Source of the DNA: Albidovulum sp.
GTDB taxonomy: Bacteria > Pseudomonadota > Alphaproteobacteria > Rhodobacterales > Rhodobacteraceae
Length of the DNA stretch: 39,409 bases
NCBI GenBank assembly: GCA_030837785.1
Contig: JAUQYA010000011.1
Coordinates: forward strand, 1 to 39,409
Direction of reading: 5' to 3'
The notes below the pieces were generated by a model that was given only the letters and a program-made list of their open reading frames with translations, ran no database searches and was not told the DNA's origin. The translations under genes were made by a program, and so were the position numbers. Positions 24,030 through 33,024 of the stretch are shown here, piece after piece (position 1 is the first letter of the stretch; each line of letters begins with the position of its first letter).

Positions 24030-25997
24030 TCACTCCGCCGCCGCCGCCTTCGGCTCCACCAGTGCCACGATGTCGAACATGATCCGGTTCAGCTCGAAAT
24101 CCTTGGGTGTGTAGACCTGCGCCACGCCCATGCCGCTGAGGCTTTCGGCATCCTCGTCGGGGATGATCCCGCCGACGACGACCGGCACCTCGGCAAGGCC
24201 CGCCGCGCGCATCCGCTCCATCACCTCGGCGACGAGCGGCAGGTGGCTGCCCGAAAGGACCGAGAGGCCGACGACATGGGCCCGGGTTTCCGCCGCCGCG
24301 GCGACGATCTCGGCCGGCGTCAGGCGGATGCCGTCATAGCTGATGTCCATGCCGCAGTCGCGGGCGCGGGCGGCGATCTGCTCGGCGCCGTTGGAATGGC
24401 CGTCGAGTCCGGGCTTGCCGACGAGGAACTTGAGCCGCCGGCCGAGCCGGGACGACACGCCATCGACCGCGGCGCGGATCTCGTCGAGCCCCTCGGTGCG
24501 GTTCGAGGGGGCGGCCGAGACGCCGGTCGGCCCGCGGTATTCGCCATGCACCTCGCGCATCACCGCGGCCCATTCGCCGGTGGTGACGCCCGCCTTCGCG
24601 CAGGCGATCGAGGGCGCCATGACGTTGCGCCCCGACTTCGCCGCGGCGCGCAGTGCGGCCAGCGCCGCTGCTGCGGCGGCCCCGTCGCGGGTCTCGCGCC
24701 AGGCGCGGAGCCGCGCCACCTGGTCGGACTCGACGGCGGGGTCGACGGTCAGGATCGTGCCCTCGCCCGCGGTCAGCGGCGAGGGCTCGGCCTCGGTCCA
24801 GCGGTTGACGCCGACGACGGTGGTTTCGCTGGTCTCGATCCGGTTCAGCCGTTCGGAGTTGGACTCGACCAGTCGCGCCTTCATGTAGTCGATCGCGGCG
24901 ATGGCGCCGCCCATGCCGTCGAGCGTGGCCAGTTCCGCCCGCGCACCCTCCTTCAGCGCCGCGACCTTCGCCGCCACCGCCGGGTTGCCGTCGAAGAGGT
25001 CGCCGTATTCCAGAAGGTCGGTCTCGTAGGCGAGGATCTGCTGCATCCGGAGCGACCATTGCTGGTCCCAGGGGCGGGGGAGGCCGAGCGCCTCGTTCCA
25101 GGCGGGGAGCTGCACGGCGCGGGCGCGGGCGTTCTTCGAGAGCGTGACGGCGAGCGTTTCCAGGAGGATGCGGTAGACGTTGTTTTCCGGCTGCTGCTCG
25201 GTCAGGCCGAGGCTGTTGACCTGCACGCCGTAGCGGAAGCGGCGGAATTTCTCGTCCGCGATGCCGTAGCGGTCGCGGCAGATTTCATCCCAAAGCTCGG
25301 CGAAGGCGCGCATCTTGCAAAGCTCGGTGACGAAGCGGATGCCGGCGTTGACGAAGAACGAGATGCGGCCGACCATTGCGGGGAAGCTTTCGGCCGCGAC
25401 CTTGCCCCTGAGGTCGTCGAGGACCGCGATGCCGGTGGCCAGCGCGAAGGCCAGTTCCTGTTCCGGCGTCGCCCCAGCCTCTTGCAGGTGGTAGGAGCAG
25501 ACGTTCATCGGGTTCCATTTCGGCAGATGTTCCGCTGTATAGGCGGCGACGTCGGTGATCATGCGCAGCGAGGGCTTCGGCGGGCAGATATAGGTGCCGC
25601 GCGAGAGGTATTCCTTGATGATGTCGTTCTGCACCGTGCCCTGGAGCGCGGCGACATCGGCCCCCTGTTCCCCGGCCACGGCGATGTAGAGCGCGAGCAG
25701 CCAGGGCGCGGTGGCGTTGATCGTCATCGAGGTGTTCATCTGCTCCAGCGGAATGTCCCGAAAGAGCGCGCGCATGTCGCCCAGATGGCAGACCGGCACG
25801 CCGACCTTGCCGACCTCGCCCTTCGCGCGCGGGTCGTCGCTGTCATAGCCGGTCTGGGTGGGCAGGTCGAAGGCCACCGAAAGCCCGGTCTGGCCCCTTG
25901 CCAGGTTGGTGCGGTAAAGCGCGTTCGACGCCTCGGCCGTGGAATGGCCGGCATAGGTGCGGAACAGCCAGGGCTTCTCCCTTGTCGCCTCGGTCAT
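24030..25997 (-). CDS. meaA: Ethylmalonyl-CoA mutase (MeaA/Ecm), B12-dependent
   Basis: Adenosylcobalamin-dependent mutase of the ethylmalonyl-CoA pathway, converting (2R)-ethylmalonyl-CoA to (2S)-methylsuccinyl-CoA. The 655-aa chain has an N-terminal catalytic barrel with RTYAGHSTAEASNALYR, AFDLPTQTGYDSDDPRAKGE and MNTSMTINATAPWLLALY, and a C-terminal cobalamin domain. The B12 signature is present: DGHSNG at 532-537 with the axial His at 534, LSVLSGSH at 578-585 and VVVGG near 607-611. The single-subunit length and gene context (ccr 0.9 kb away, divergent) favour Ecm over methylmalonyl-CoA mutase, whose large subunit is longer. The C-terminus is Ala-rich (EPKAAAAE). Confidence 0.94.
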   Translation of the reverse strand: MTEATREKPWLFRTYAGHSTAEASNALYRTNLARGQTGLSVAFDLPTQTGYDSDDPRAKGEVGKVGVPVCHLGDMRALFRDIPLEQMNTSMTINATAPWLLALYIAVAGEQGADVAALQGTVQNDIIKEYLSRGTYICPPKPSLRMITDVAAYTAEHLPKWNPMNVCSYHLQEAGATPEQELAFALATGIAVLDDLRGKVAAESFPAMVGRISFFVNAGIRFVTELCKMRAFAELWDEICRDRYGIADEKFRRFRYGVQVNSLGLTEQQPENNVYRILLETLAVTLSKNARARAVQLPAWNEALGLPRPWDQQWSLRMQQILAYETDLLEYGDLFDGNPAVAAKVAALKEGARAELATLDGMGGAIAAIDYMKARLVESNSERLNRIETSETTVVGVNRWTEAEPSPLTAGEGTILTVDPAVESDQVARLRAWRETRDGAAAAAALAALRAAAKSGRNVMAPSIACAKAGVTTGEWAAVMREVHGEYRGPTGVSAAPSNRTEGLDEIRAAVDGVSSRLGRRLKFLVGKPGLDGHSNGAEQIAARARDCGMDISYDGIRLTPAEIVAAAAETRAHVVGLSVLSGSHLPLVAEVMERMRAAGLAEVPVVVGGIIPDEDAESLSGMGVAQVYTPKDFELNRIMFDIVALVEPKAAAAE

Positions 25998-26018
25998 GTC
26001 GGTCTCCGGAATCGGTCG

Positions 26019-26071
26019 TGAAACTTTATTTCGCTGGGGAAGAGATAGGCGACATATCCTGAGCCTGTCAA
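26019..26071 (-). promoter_or_regulatory. meaA promoter with ATAAAGTTTCA leader motif
   Basis: A perfect -35 TTGACA (26066-26071) is followed after 17 bp by CTATCT (26043-26048); TATCTC at 18 bp is an alternative. The expected start is near 26036. The 11-mer ATAAAGTTTCA (26019-26029, minus strand) then falls in the first bases of the transcript, 21 nt before the start codon. The same 11-mer occurs upstream of ccr. Confidence 0.6.
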
Positions 26072-26110
26072 TTCGCTGCGTCGCGGCATGCCGGCGGGGC
26101 GCTCACCAGG

Positions 26111-26302
26111 TCAGGAGCACGGTCGGGCAGCGCGGCCTGTCCGGCGCCCGACGGCGGAGAAACGCTGGAGCAGCCAGCCGGTGTCGATGGCGTCAATCTC
26201 GATGTCCCAGTTGGCATGGCCCGCCTCGGCGACCAGACGGTCATAGGTCTGCGGATCGTCCCGCTGCCGGACAAGGCCGGTGTCCGCACGCCAGGCAAAC
26301 CG
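26111..26302 (-). pseudogene. Protein-like continuation of the 109-aa gene beyond an in-frame TAA
   Basis: Directly after the TAA at 26303-26305, the same frame stays open for 63 codons to a TGA at 26111-26113. The translation looks like real protein: it includes RFAWRADTGLVRQRDDPQTY, then DRLVAEAGHANWDIEIDAID and TGWLLQRFSAVG, with balanced composition and GC-rich third positions. There is no start codon with a ribosome binding site at its head. I infer a single original gene of about 173 codons broken by a nonsense change, for example TAC or TAT to TAA. A sequencing error cannot be excluded. Confidence 0.5.
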
Positions 26303-26632
26303 TTAGTCCGCTTCGCTGCGAGCGGCCATTTCCCAGCCGTGAACCGTCGTATCCGTCACATAGATCGCCCAGGTCTCGTCGCGGATCAGCGGAGTGCCGT
26401 CGCCGAACTTCGGCACGGCGATCGGCCGGAGATACGGTCCGCGTAGGTCGAACACGGCCTCGTATCCGAGGGCGGGGCCGTTCTTCAGGGGAACGCACTG
26501 GCGGAACTGGACGTTGAAGGCGACGAACAGCCACAGGAGCGGGATCAGGAGGACAAGGGCGGCAACGGCCGCGACTGCTCTGACCGCGGTGCGGGGTCGG
26601 GTGGCGATCTGGTCTGGTTCCCCTGTCTGCAT
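26303..26632 (-). CDS. Hypothetical single-pass membrane protein (109 aa, probably truncated)
   Basis: The product has a short cytoplasmic N-terminus, one membrane segment (AVRAVAAVAALVLLIPLLWL, about residues 16-40) and a soluble periplasmic part with LRGPYLRPIAVPKFGDGTPL and ETWAIYVTDTTVHGWEMA. I do not recognise a family. It sits between the divergent meaA and ccr genes, on the meaA strand. The frame continues after its TAA with convincing protein sequence (26111-26302), so the full-length form was probably about 173 aa. GC content in the sampled part is near 62%, lower than neighbouring genes. Confidence 0.6.
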   Translation of the reverse strand: MQTGEPDQIATRPRTAVRAVAAVAALVLLIPLLWLFVAFNVQFRQCVPLKNGPALGYEAVFDLRGPYLRPIAVPKFGDGTPLIRDETWAIYVTDTTVHGWEMAARSEAD

Positions 26633-26747
26633 GGGCGCAGCCTAGCGGATCGCGCGGCGCCGCGGAATCGGTTATGTGCCGGGGCCGCGCCGGGGCCCGC
26701 CTGCTGCGCCTGCGGCATCCGCTTCGTCCGGCAGGCGGGGGTGGGAC

Positions 26748-26805
26748 ATAAAGTTTCAAAATTCCCGTGCCCGCTATTGCATTATTGCGCCGGCAAATCT
26801 ATTCC
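26748..26805 (+). promoter_or_regulatory. ccr promoter with upstream ATAAAGTTTCA motif
   Basis: TTGCAT (26777-26782) and TATTCC (26800-26805) are separated by 17 bp, giving a start near 26812 and a leader of about 48 nt. The 11-mer ATAAAGTTTCA at 26748-26758 ends 18 bp before the -35 box, a position suited to an activator. The spacer holds the dyad TTGC-GCCG-GCAA. The 11-mer is identical to one in the meaA leader. Confidence 0.5.
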
Positions 26806-26859
26806 ATGCCGTAAGGCCGCGGCGATTCTGCGTTGCGGCAAGAATTGCAGGAGACGCCG

Positions 26860-28152
<1,293 letters not shown>

Positions 28153-28183
28153 TCCGGCGGGTCGCGGTCGCCTCGGGGTTGCA

Positions 28184-28203
28184 TTTCCGGCGCCGGCCCG
28201 GAA
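28184..28203 (+). other. Small hairpin after ccr
   Basis: TTCCGG (28185-28190) pairs with CCGGAA (28198-28203) across a 7-nt loop, 32 nt after the ccr stop. It could be an attenuator between ccr and the 55-aa gene or an mRNA 3'-end stabiliser. Weak evidence. Confidence 0.3.
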
Positions 28204-28283
28204 GACTTGCGCGGAGCGGTCCGGGGCCCGCCCCGGCGGGGGGCGCTTCTGATCGGGGCGCGATCCTTCTCGCGGGGAAGCCG

Positions 28284-28451
28284 ATGCGATACGAGTGGAT
28301 ACTGGATGTGCTTACCGACCTCAGGGCCTTCGCCCGGGCGAACGGCCTGCCGCGGCTTGCCGAGCGGCTGGACGAGGCGGTGGCCGCGGCCGCGGACGAG
28401 ATCGCCGGGGCGGGCGCCGCTGCCGCGCCGGTGGAGCGCGAGGCGCCCTGA
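28284..28451 (+). CDS. Small hypothetical protein (55 aa)
   Basis: A 55-residue acidic helical protein, beginning MRYEWILDVLTDLRAFARAN and then GLPRLAERLDEAVAAAADEI. It is predicted to be almost fully alpha-helical and cytoplasmic. The frame is open from 28179, but the ATG at 28284 has GGGGAAG a few nt upstream and starts the compact sequence. I believe similar short ORFs occur in related bacteria, but this is from memory and should be searched. It lies 131 nt after ccr on the same strand. Function unknown. Confidence 0.6.
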   Translation: MRYEWILDVLTDLRAFARANGLPRLAERLDEAVAAAADEIAGAGAAAAPVEREAP

Positions 28452-28476
28452 GGGGGCGGCGGGCGATTGTGGCAAG

Positions 28477-28572
28477 GCGCGAAGGGCGGCAACGGACCGC
28501 GGGCGGGTGCCACACTACAGACGTTCGGGGCGCTTTAGAATGCCGCCACTCCCAACGCCAGTTCTGCTGGCG
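28477..28572 (+). repeat. Copy B of the 96-nt dispersed element, downstream of the 55-aa gene
   Basis: This segment matches the minus strand of 23846-23941 without gaps (about 75 of 96 by hand). It starts 25 nt after the 55-aa gene stop, in sense with it. Its outer arms GGCGGCA (28484-28490) and TGCCGCC (28540-28546) are fully complementary, a compensated version of the arms in copy A. It is followed at once by a 9-bp GC hairpin at 28580-28602. Confidence 0.65.
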
Positions 28573-28579
28573 CGGGCGC

Positions 28580-28602
28580 CGCCCGGGCTGATCGCCCGGG
28601 CG
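28580..28602 (+). terminator. GC-rich hairpin following copy B
   Basis: CGCCCGGGC (28580-28588) pairs perfectly with GCCCGGGCG (28594-28602) around a TGATC loop. It is the last structured element before the helicase gene at 28685 and could end transcription from ccr, the small gene or the repeat element itself. No T-run follows. Confidence 0.45.
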
Positions 28603-28684
28603 AGAGGGCGGGAGCCGGCGCGCCCCCCGCATGAGCCCGCCGATCCGGCTGGCATCGGGCGCGGCGCCCCTGTAGGGTCCGGCC

Positions 28685-30238
28685 ATGTCCGGCCCCCCCT
28701 CCCGTCGCGCCGCCGCGCCTGCGCCGCAGTTCTCCGAAGACCAGGCCGAGGCCTGGGACCGCATCTCAGAGGCGTTGCTGGCCGCGGGCATCGACCTGGT
28801 CGAGGGCGAAACACGCCCCGATGCGCCGGCCCGCGCCCAGGTGCTCGCCGTCATCGGCAAGGCGGGGTCGGGCAAGACCATGCTTCTTGCGGCCCTCGCG
28901 AAGGCGCTGGCCGACGCCGGCGTCGACACGATCTCGGGCGACTGGGAGGGCCGCAGGCGGAAGGACCGGCGCACGCTCGCCATCCTCGCGCCGACCAACA
29001 AGGCGGCGAGCGTGCTGCGGACCCGCGGCGTGCCGGCCACCACGATCCACCGCATCCTCTACACCCCGGTCTACGACCCGGAATACGAGAAGATCGCCGA
29101 ATGGCTGGCCGGGCAGGGCGAGAGGCCGGCGGTCGAGGGGCTGAGCGAGGCCGCGCTCGACCGCGCGAAGGCCTTCTACGAGCAGGTGGCGTCGATCCCC
29201 GGCGCGCTTGCCGCCGCGGGGCTGAGGGGATCGGACTTCATCCTCGGCTGGAAGCGGCGGGAAGACCCGCTCGACATCGGCTTCGTCGACGAGTCCTCGA
29301 TGCTCGACGAACGCCAGTTCGAGGACCTGAAGGAGATCTTCCCGACGCTGATCCTCTTCGGCGACCCGGCGCAGCTTGCCCCGGTGGGCCAGTCGGGCGA
29401 GATGGTGTTCGACCGGCTGGCGGAGCGCGCGAAGCTCACGCTCCACCGCATCCACCGGCAGGAGGAGGACAACCCGATCCTCGACCTCGCCCATGCGCTG
29501 GCCGACCCCGACCTGACCTTCGAGGGATTCGAGGCGATGGTGGCCGAGGCCGCGGCGCGCGACGACCGGGTGCGCTGGGCGGAACGGGTGGATGCCGGCC
29601 TGATGGCGCGCTCGCCCGCGCTCGTCTGGCGCAACCAGACCCGCATCCGGCTGATCCAGGCGTTCCGGTCAGCCTACGGCGCGCCCGCCGATCAGCTCCT
29701 GCCCGGAGAGCCGCTGATCTGCGACGGGATCGAACTGCCGCTGAAGCACCGCAAGAAGCGGATCGACCTCGAGGCGCGGGGGCTGATCAGGGGGGCGCAG
29801 GTGATCTACCTCGGCCCCGGCAAGAAGCCGGGCTTCGCGCGGCTGCATGTGATCGGCGCGGAAGACCCGCAGGTGTCCGCCGCCTCGATCATCAAGATCG
29901 AGCTGCCGGGCGAGGAGGAGCCCTTCATTCCCGCCGCCGCGACGATGGGCGCGGCGTTCCTGCACGGCGCGGCGGTGACGATCCACAAGGCGCAAGGCTC
30001 GCAGTGGGAGGAGGTGCAGGTCTTTGCGCCCGACCTTTTCGTCGCCGCCCGCACCGGCCGGACCGAGGCGGGGATCGCGCTCTGGAAGCGGCTCGCCTAT
30101 GTTGCCATCACCCGTGCCGAGACGCGGCTTCACTGGGTCGTCCGTAACCGGCTGGCCCGGCCCGACCGGTCGCTGACCACCGACGACCTGCCGAAATCGG
30201 CCGCCCCCCTCGCACTTCTGGCCGGCGAGGAGGACTGA
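28685..30238 (+). CDS. RecD/Dda-like SF1 ATP-dependent DNA helicase
   Basis: Predicted 5'-3' superfamily 1B helicase, 517 aa. Motifs in order: Walker A GKAGSGKT at 58-65, motif Ia LAPTNKAASVLR at 101-112, TTIHRILY near 119, Walker B VDESSM at 201-206, motif III GDPAQLAPVG at 226-235, motif IV-like HRIHRQEEDNPILDLA, motif V TIHKAQGSQWEEV at 432-444 and motif VI YVAITRAE at 472-479. It lacks the long N-terminus of RecD2 and has no RecB or RecC partner nearby, so it is a free-standing exonuclease V alpha-like or Dda-like protein. The Shine-Dalgarno is weak. Likely role is in DNA repair or replication. Confidence 0.88.
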   Translation: MSGPPSRRAAAPAPQFSEDQAEAWDRISEALLAAGIDLVEGETRPDAPARAQVLAVIGKAGSGKTMLLAALAKALADAGVDTISGDWEGRRRKDRRTLAILAPTNKAASVLRTRGVPATTIHRILYTPVYDPEYEKIAEWLAGQGERPAVEGLSEAALDRAKAFYEQVASIPGALAAAGLRGSDFILGWKRREDPLDIGFVDESSMLDERQFEDLKEIFPTLILFGDPAQLAPVGQSGEMVFDRLAERAKLTLHRIHRQEEDNPILDLAHALADPDLTFEGFEAMVAEAAARDDRVRWAERVDAGLMARSPALVWRNQTRIRLIQAFRSAYGAPADQLLPGEPLICDGIELPLKHRKKRIDLEARGLIRGAQVIYLGPGKKPGFARLHVIGAEDPQVSAASIIKIELPGEEEPFIPAAATMGAAFLHGAAVTIHKAQGSQWEEVQVFAPDLFVAARTGRTEAGIALWKRLAYVAITRAETRLHWVVRNRLARPDRSLTTDDLPKSAAPLALLAGEED

Positions 30239-30300
30239 GGTGTCGGGCCACCTTCCCGTCCGCGCGCCGGGCCGCTAGTCTTCCCCCAAAGGAGGCCCCC

Positions 30301-30537
30301 ATGCGCTGCGTTTTCGTCCAGTTCCGCTGCCTGCCCGGCAAGACCTACGAGGTTGCCGATGCGATCTATGACCGCGAGGTCGTATCGGAGCTTTATTCCA
30401 CCTCCGGCGAATACGATCTCATCGCCAAGGTCTACATCCCCGAGGAGGCAGATGTCGGCCACTGGCTGACCGAAAAGCTCTTCGACATTGCCGGCATCGC
30501 CCGCACCCTGACGACGATGACCTTCAAGGCGTTCTGA
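30301..30537 (+). CDS. Stand-alone Lrp/AsnC ligand-binding (RAM) domain protein
   Basis: A 78-aa protein that consists only of the RAM domain of Lrp/AsnC regulators, without the helix-turn-helix. It starts MRCVFVQFRCLPGKTYEVAD and keeps the ligand-loop Gly pattern TSGEYDLIAKVYI. Family knowledge: such SAM (stand-alone RAM) proteins bind amino acids and form oligomers, and may modulate full-length Lrp proteins. A strong AGGAGG (30289-30294) precedes the ATG. It is followed after 14 nt by the SDR gene, so the two are likely co-transcribed. Confidence 0.88.
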   Translation: MRCVFVQFRCLPGKTYEVADAIYDREVVSELYSTSGEYDLIAKVYIPEEADVGHWLTEKLFDIAGIARTLTTMTFKAF

Positions 30538-30551
30538 GAGGGCGGGTCGGG

Positions 30552-31289
30552 ATGGCGCGCACCATCGTCGTCACTGGCGCCAGCGCCGGGATCGGGCGAG
30601 CCGTGGCGGAACGGTTCCTGGCCGAGGGCTGGAACGTCGCGCTTCTTGCCCGGCGGGGCGATCTTCTGGCGGAGGTGGCGGCGGGCCATCCGGCCGCGCT
30701 GCCCGTGGCCTGCGACGTGACCGATGCCGCCGCCGTCGACGCCGCCTTCGACGCCGCGGCGGGCCGCTTCGGACGGATCGACGTGCTTTTCAACAACGCC
30801 GGCATCTCGCGCCCGGCGGGGCTCATTGACGAGATCCCGCTGGCCGACTGGTTCGACACCGTCGCGGTGAACCTCAACGGCATGTTCCTCTGCGCCCGTG
30901 CCGCCTTCGCCCGGATGCGGGCGCAGGCGCCGCAGGGCGGGCGGATCATCAACAACGGCTCGATTTCCGCCCACGCGCCGCGGCCCGGATCGGTGGCCTA
31001 CACGACGACGAAACACGCGATCACCGGGCTGACGAAGACACTCGCGCTCGATGGCCGCCGGTTTTCCATCGCGGCGGGCCAGATCGACATCGGCAACGCC
31101 CGGACGGACCTGGCCGCGAAGATGGCAGAGGGCGTGCCGCAGGCCGACGGCAGCATCCGGGCCGAGCCGATGATGGACGTGGCCGAGGTGGCGGCGGCGG
31201 TCCTGCACATGGCAAGCCTGCCGCTGTCCACAAACGTCCTGTCGATGACGGTGATGGCTGCGAGCATGCCCTTCGTCGGGCGCGGCTGA
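30552..31289 (+). CDS. Short-chain dehydrogenase/reductase (SDR)
   Basis: NAD(P)-dependent oxidoreductase of the classical SDR type, 245 aa. The cofactor motif TGASAGIG is at 8-15, NNAG at 81-84, Asn near 108, and the catalytic Ser in NGSIS (137-139) with Tyr150 and Lys154 in YTTTK. ARR at 33-35 after the second strand suggests NADP(H) preference (inference). The end, MTVMAASMPFVGRG, is typical of many SDRs of unknown substrate. It converges on the TIGR02186 gene with 11 nt between stops. Confidence 0.92.
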   Translation: MARTIVVTGASAGIGRAVAERFLAEGWNVALLARRGDLLAEVAAGHPAALPVACDVTDAAAVDAAFDAAAGRFGRIDVLFNNAGISRPAGLIDEIPLADWFDTVAVNLNGMFLCARAAFARMRAQAPQGGRIINNGSISAHAPRPGSVAYTTTKHAITGLTKTLALDGRRFSIAAGQIDIGNARTDLAAKMAEGVPQADGSIRAEPMMDVAEVAAAVLHMASLPLSTNVLSMTVMAASMPFVGRG

Positions 31290-31300
31290 GGGCCGGCTGA

Positions 31301-32068
31301 TCAGCCGTTCTTCATCAGCCGGAACGCCGTCGAGGCCGCCCAGCCGGCGAGCGCCGCGATGGCAAGCGCCAGCACGCCATAGGCCGCCGGCTGGCCGCGG
31401 GCAAGCTCGAAGAGCCAGCGTTCGAGCCCGACCTTGCGCACGTCGATCACGGTTTCGCGCATCGCCACCACCTGGCGGTCGCGCATGAGGAAGAACCGGG
31501 TGAGGTAGGCCCCTTCGACCAGATTTGCGGGCAGGTCGACATCGGTGCGGAACAGCGTGTCCTCGGCCAGTTCCACCGCGCCTTCGTGCAGGGAGTAGAG
31601 CCCGTTGCCCTCGCGGATGCGGATCAGCGCCTCGGTGAAGGCCGGGCTGTCGGCGATCTCCTGCGGCGCGCCGACAGAGCGGATCATCTGCGGCACCGAG
31701 ATCTTGCGCCGCAGATCCTCGGTCTGCGACAGGATCTCGTCGAGCGGGGCGGTGGTGGCGACGGTGTAGAAGCTCGGCGCGCGGTCGACCTCGACCGAGG
31801 CGGTGTTGATCCAGATGCCGAAGCTGCGCGACTTGCGCCGGACGGTGATCGGCGTCGACGGCCCCTCGACCGTCACGATGACGTCGAGCCGCGATCCCGA
31901 AGGCTCCGGTTCGTCGCGCTTGACCGCGCCGTAGATCAAGAGGTCGGAGCCTTCGAAATTGGCGGTGATCGAAATCTCGTTCCGGCTGAGCCCGGCCACG
32001 ACCTCTTCCTGCGCCCCGGCCGGGACCGGCGCGGCAAGAAGCCCGAGGAGGAGCACCGCGCGCCTCAT
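31301..32068 (-). CDS. TIGR02186 family protein
   Basis: A 255-aa envelope protein with a Sec signal (MRRAVLLLGLLAAPVPAGAQ, cleavage about residue 20), a periplasmic beta-rich body and a C-terminal membrane anchor (AAYGVLALAIAALAGWAAST). The stretch GLSRNEISITANFEGSDLLI followed by YGAVKR is the part I recognise from TIGR02186, a conserved alphaproteobacterial family without known biochemistry. Its ATG overlaps the stop of the TSUP permease gene (ATGA), and the pairing with a TauE/SafE permease is commonly seen, so the two may form an export complex (inference). Confidence 0.85.
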   Translation of the reverse strand: MRRAVLLLGLLAAPVPAGAQEEVVAGLSRNEISITANFEGSDLLIYGAVKRDEPEPSGSRLDVIVTVEGPSTPITVRRKSRSFGIWINTASVEVDRAPSFYTVATTAPLDEILSQTEDLRRKISVPQMIRSVGAPQEIADSPAFTEALIRIREGNGLYSLHEGAVELAEDTLFRTDVDLPANLVEGAYLTRFFLMRDRQVVAMRETVIDVRKVGLERWLFELARGQPAAYGVLALAIAALAGWAASTAFRLMKNG

Positions 32069-32988
32069 GGCCGTCCCGCCGCCGAGATCGAATAAAGCTC
32101 GCGCGGTTCGAGCAGGAGGTCGACGCCCAGCTTCAGGCTGACCGCCAGCACCATGAGCGCAAGCAGGATGCGCAACTGTTCGGCCTTCAGCCGCGCGCCG
32201 AGCCTGGCGCCGATCTGGGCCCCCACCACGCCGCCGACGATCAAGAGGAGCGCCAGCATCAGGTCGACGGACTGGTTCGTCCAGGCGTGCATGAAGGTGG
32301 TGAAGCCGGTGACGAAGATGATCTGGAACAGCGAGGTGCCGATCACGACCTTCGTCGGCATCCCGAGGAGGTAGATCATCGCCGGCACCATGATGAACCC
32401 GCCGCCGACGCCCATGATCGCCGCCAGCACGCCCACGACGATCCCGACGAGCACCGGCGGGATCACCGATATGTAGAGGCCGGAGGCGCGGAACTTGATC
32501 TTGAACGGCAGCCGATGCACCCAGAGATGCTGGTGCCGCCGGATCGCGGGTTGCGGGCCGGCCTTGCGTGCCCGGGCGACCGCGCGCAGGCTTTCCTGCA
32601 ACATCAGAAGCCCGATGAGGCCGAGGAAGACGACATAGGAAAGCTGCACCGCAAGGTCGATCTGGCCAAGCCGAGACAGCAGGTTGAAGACCCAGATGCC
32701 GAGCGCCGAGCCGATCAGCCCGCCCGAAAGCAGCACCATCCCCATCCGCATGTCGACGGTGCGCCGCTTGAGATGCGCGAGCACTCCCGAGACCGAGGAG
32801 GCCACCACCTGGTTGGCCCCGGTCGCCACGGCGACGGTCGGGGGGACGCCGATGAAGAACAGAAGCGGCGTGATCAGAAAGCCGCCGCCGACCCCGAAAA
32901 GCCCCGACAGGATGCCGACGAGCCCGCCGATCCCGAACAGCACGAAGGCGTTGACCGAAACCTCCGCAATGGGCAGGTAGATCTGCAT
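32065..32988 (-). CDS. TSUP family (TauE/SafE) sulfite/anion exporter
   Basis: Inner-membrane permease of 307 aa, about eight helices in two inverted halves. Each half opens with the TSUP glycine motif: GGLVGILSGLFGVGGGFLIT (residues about 20-40) and VVGVLAAIMGVGGGFIMVPA (about 180-200). A charged cytoplasmic loop (SLRAVARARKAGPQPAIRRH) lies between halves. Members export sulfite, sulfoacetate or related anions. Translation is coupled to the TIGR02186 gene downstream. Confidence 0.93.
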   Translation of the reverse strand: MQIYLPIAEVSVNAFVLFGIGGLVGILSGLFGVGGGFLITPLLFFIGVPPTVAVATGANQVVASSVSGVLAHLKRRTVDMRMGMVLLSGGLIGSALGIWVFNLLSRLGQIDLAVQLSYVVFLGLIGLLMLQESLRAVARARKAGPQPAIRRHQHLWVHRLPFKIKFRASGLYISVIPPVLVGIVVGVLAAIMGVGGGFIMVPAMIYLLGMPTKVVIGTSLFQIIFVTGFTTFMHAWTNQSVDLMLALLLIVGGVVGAQIGARLGARLKAEQLRILLALMVLAVSLKLGVDLLLEPRELYSISAAGRP

Positions 32989-33024
32989 CTCTTCGCTGTT
33001 TCCGCTGAAATCGGCGCTTTCGAC

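Noticed and set aside
31295..31306. 12-bp palindrome GGCTGATCAGCC between the SDR and TIGR02186 genes
   Set aside because: It overlaps the TIGR02186 stop codon and its last codons and has no loop, so it is not a credible terminator; chance is likely.
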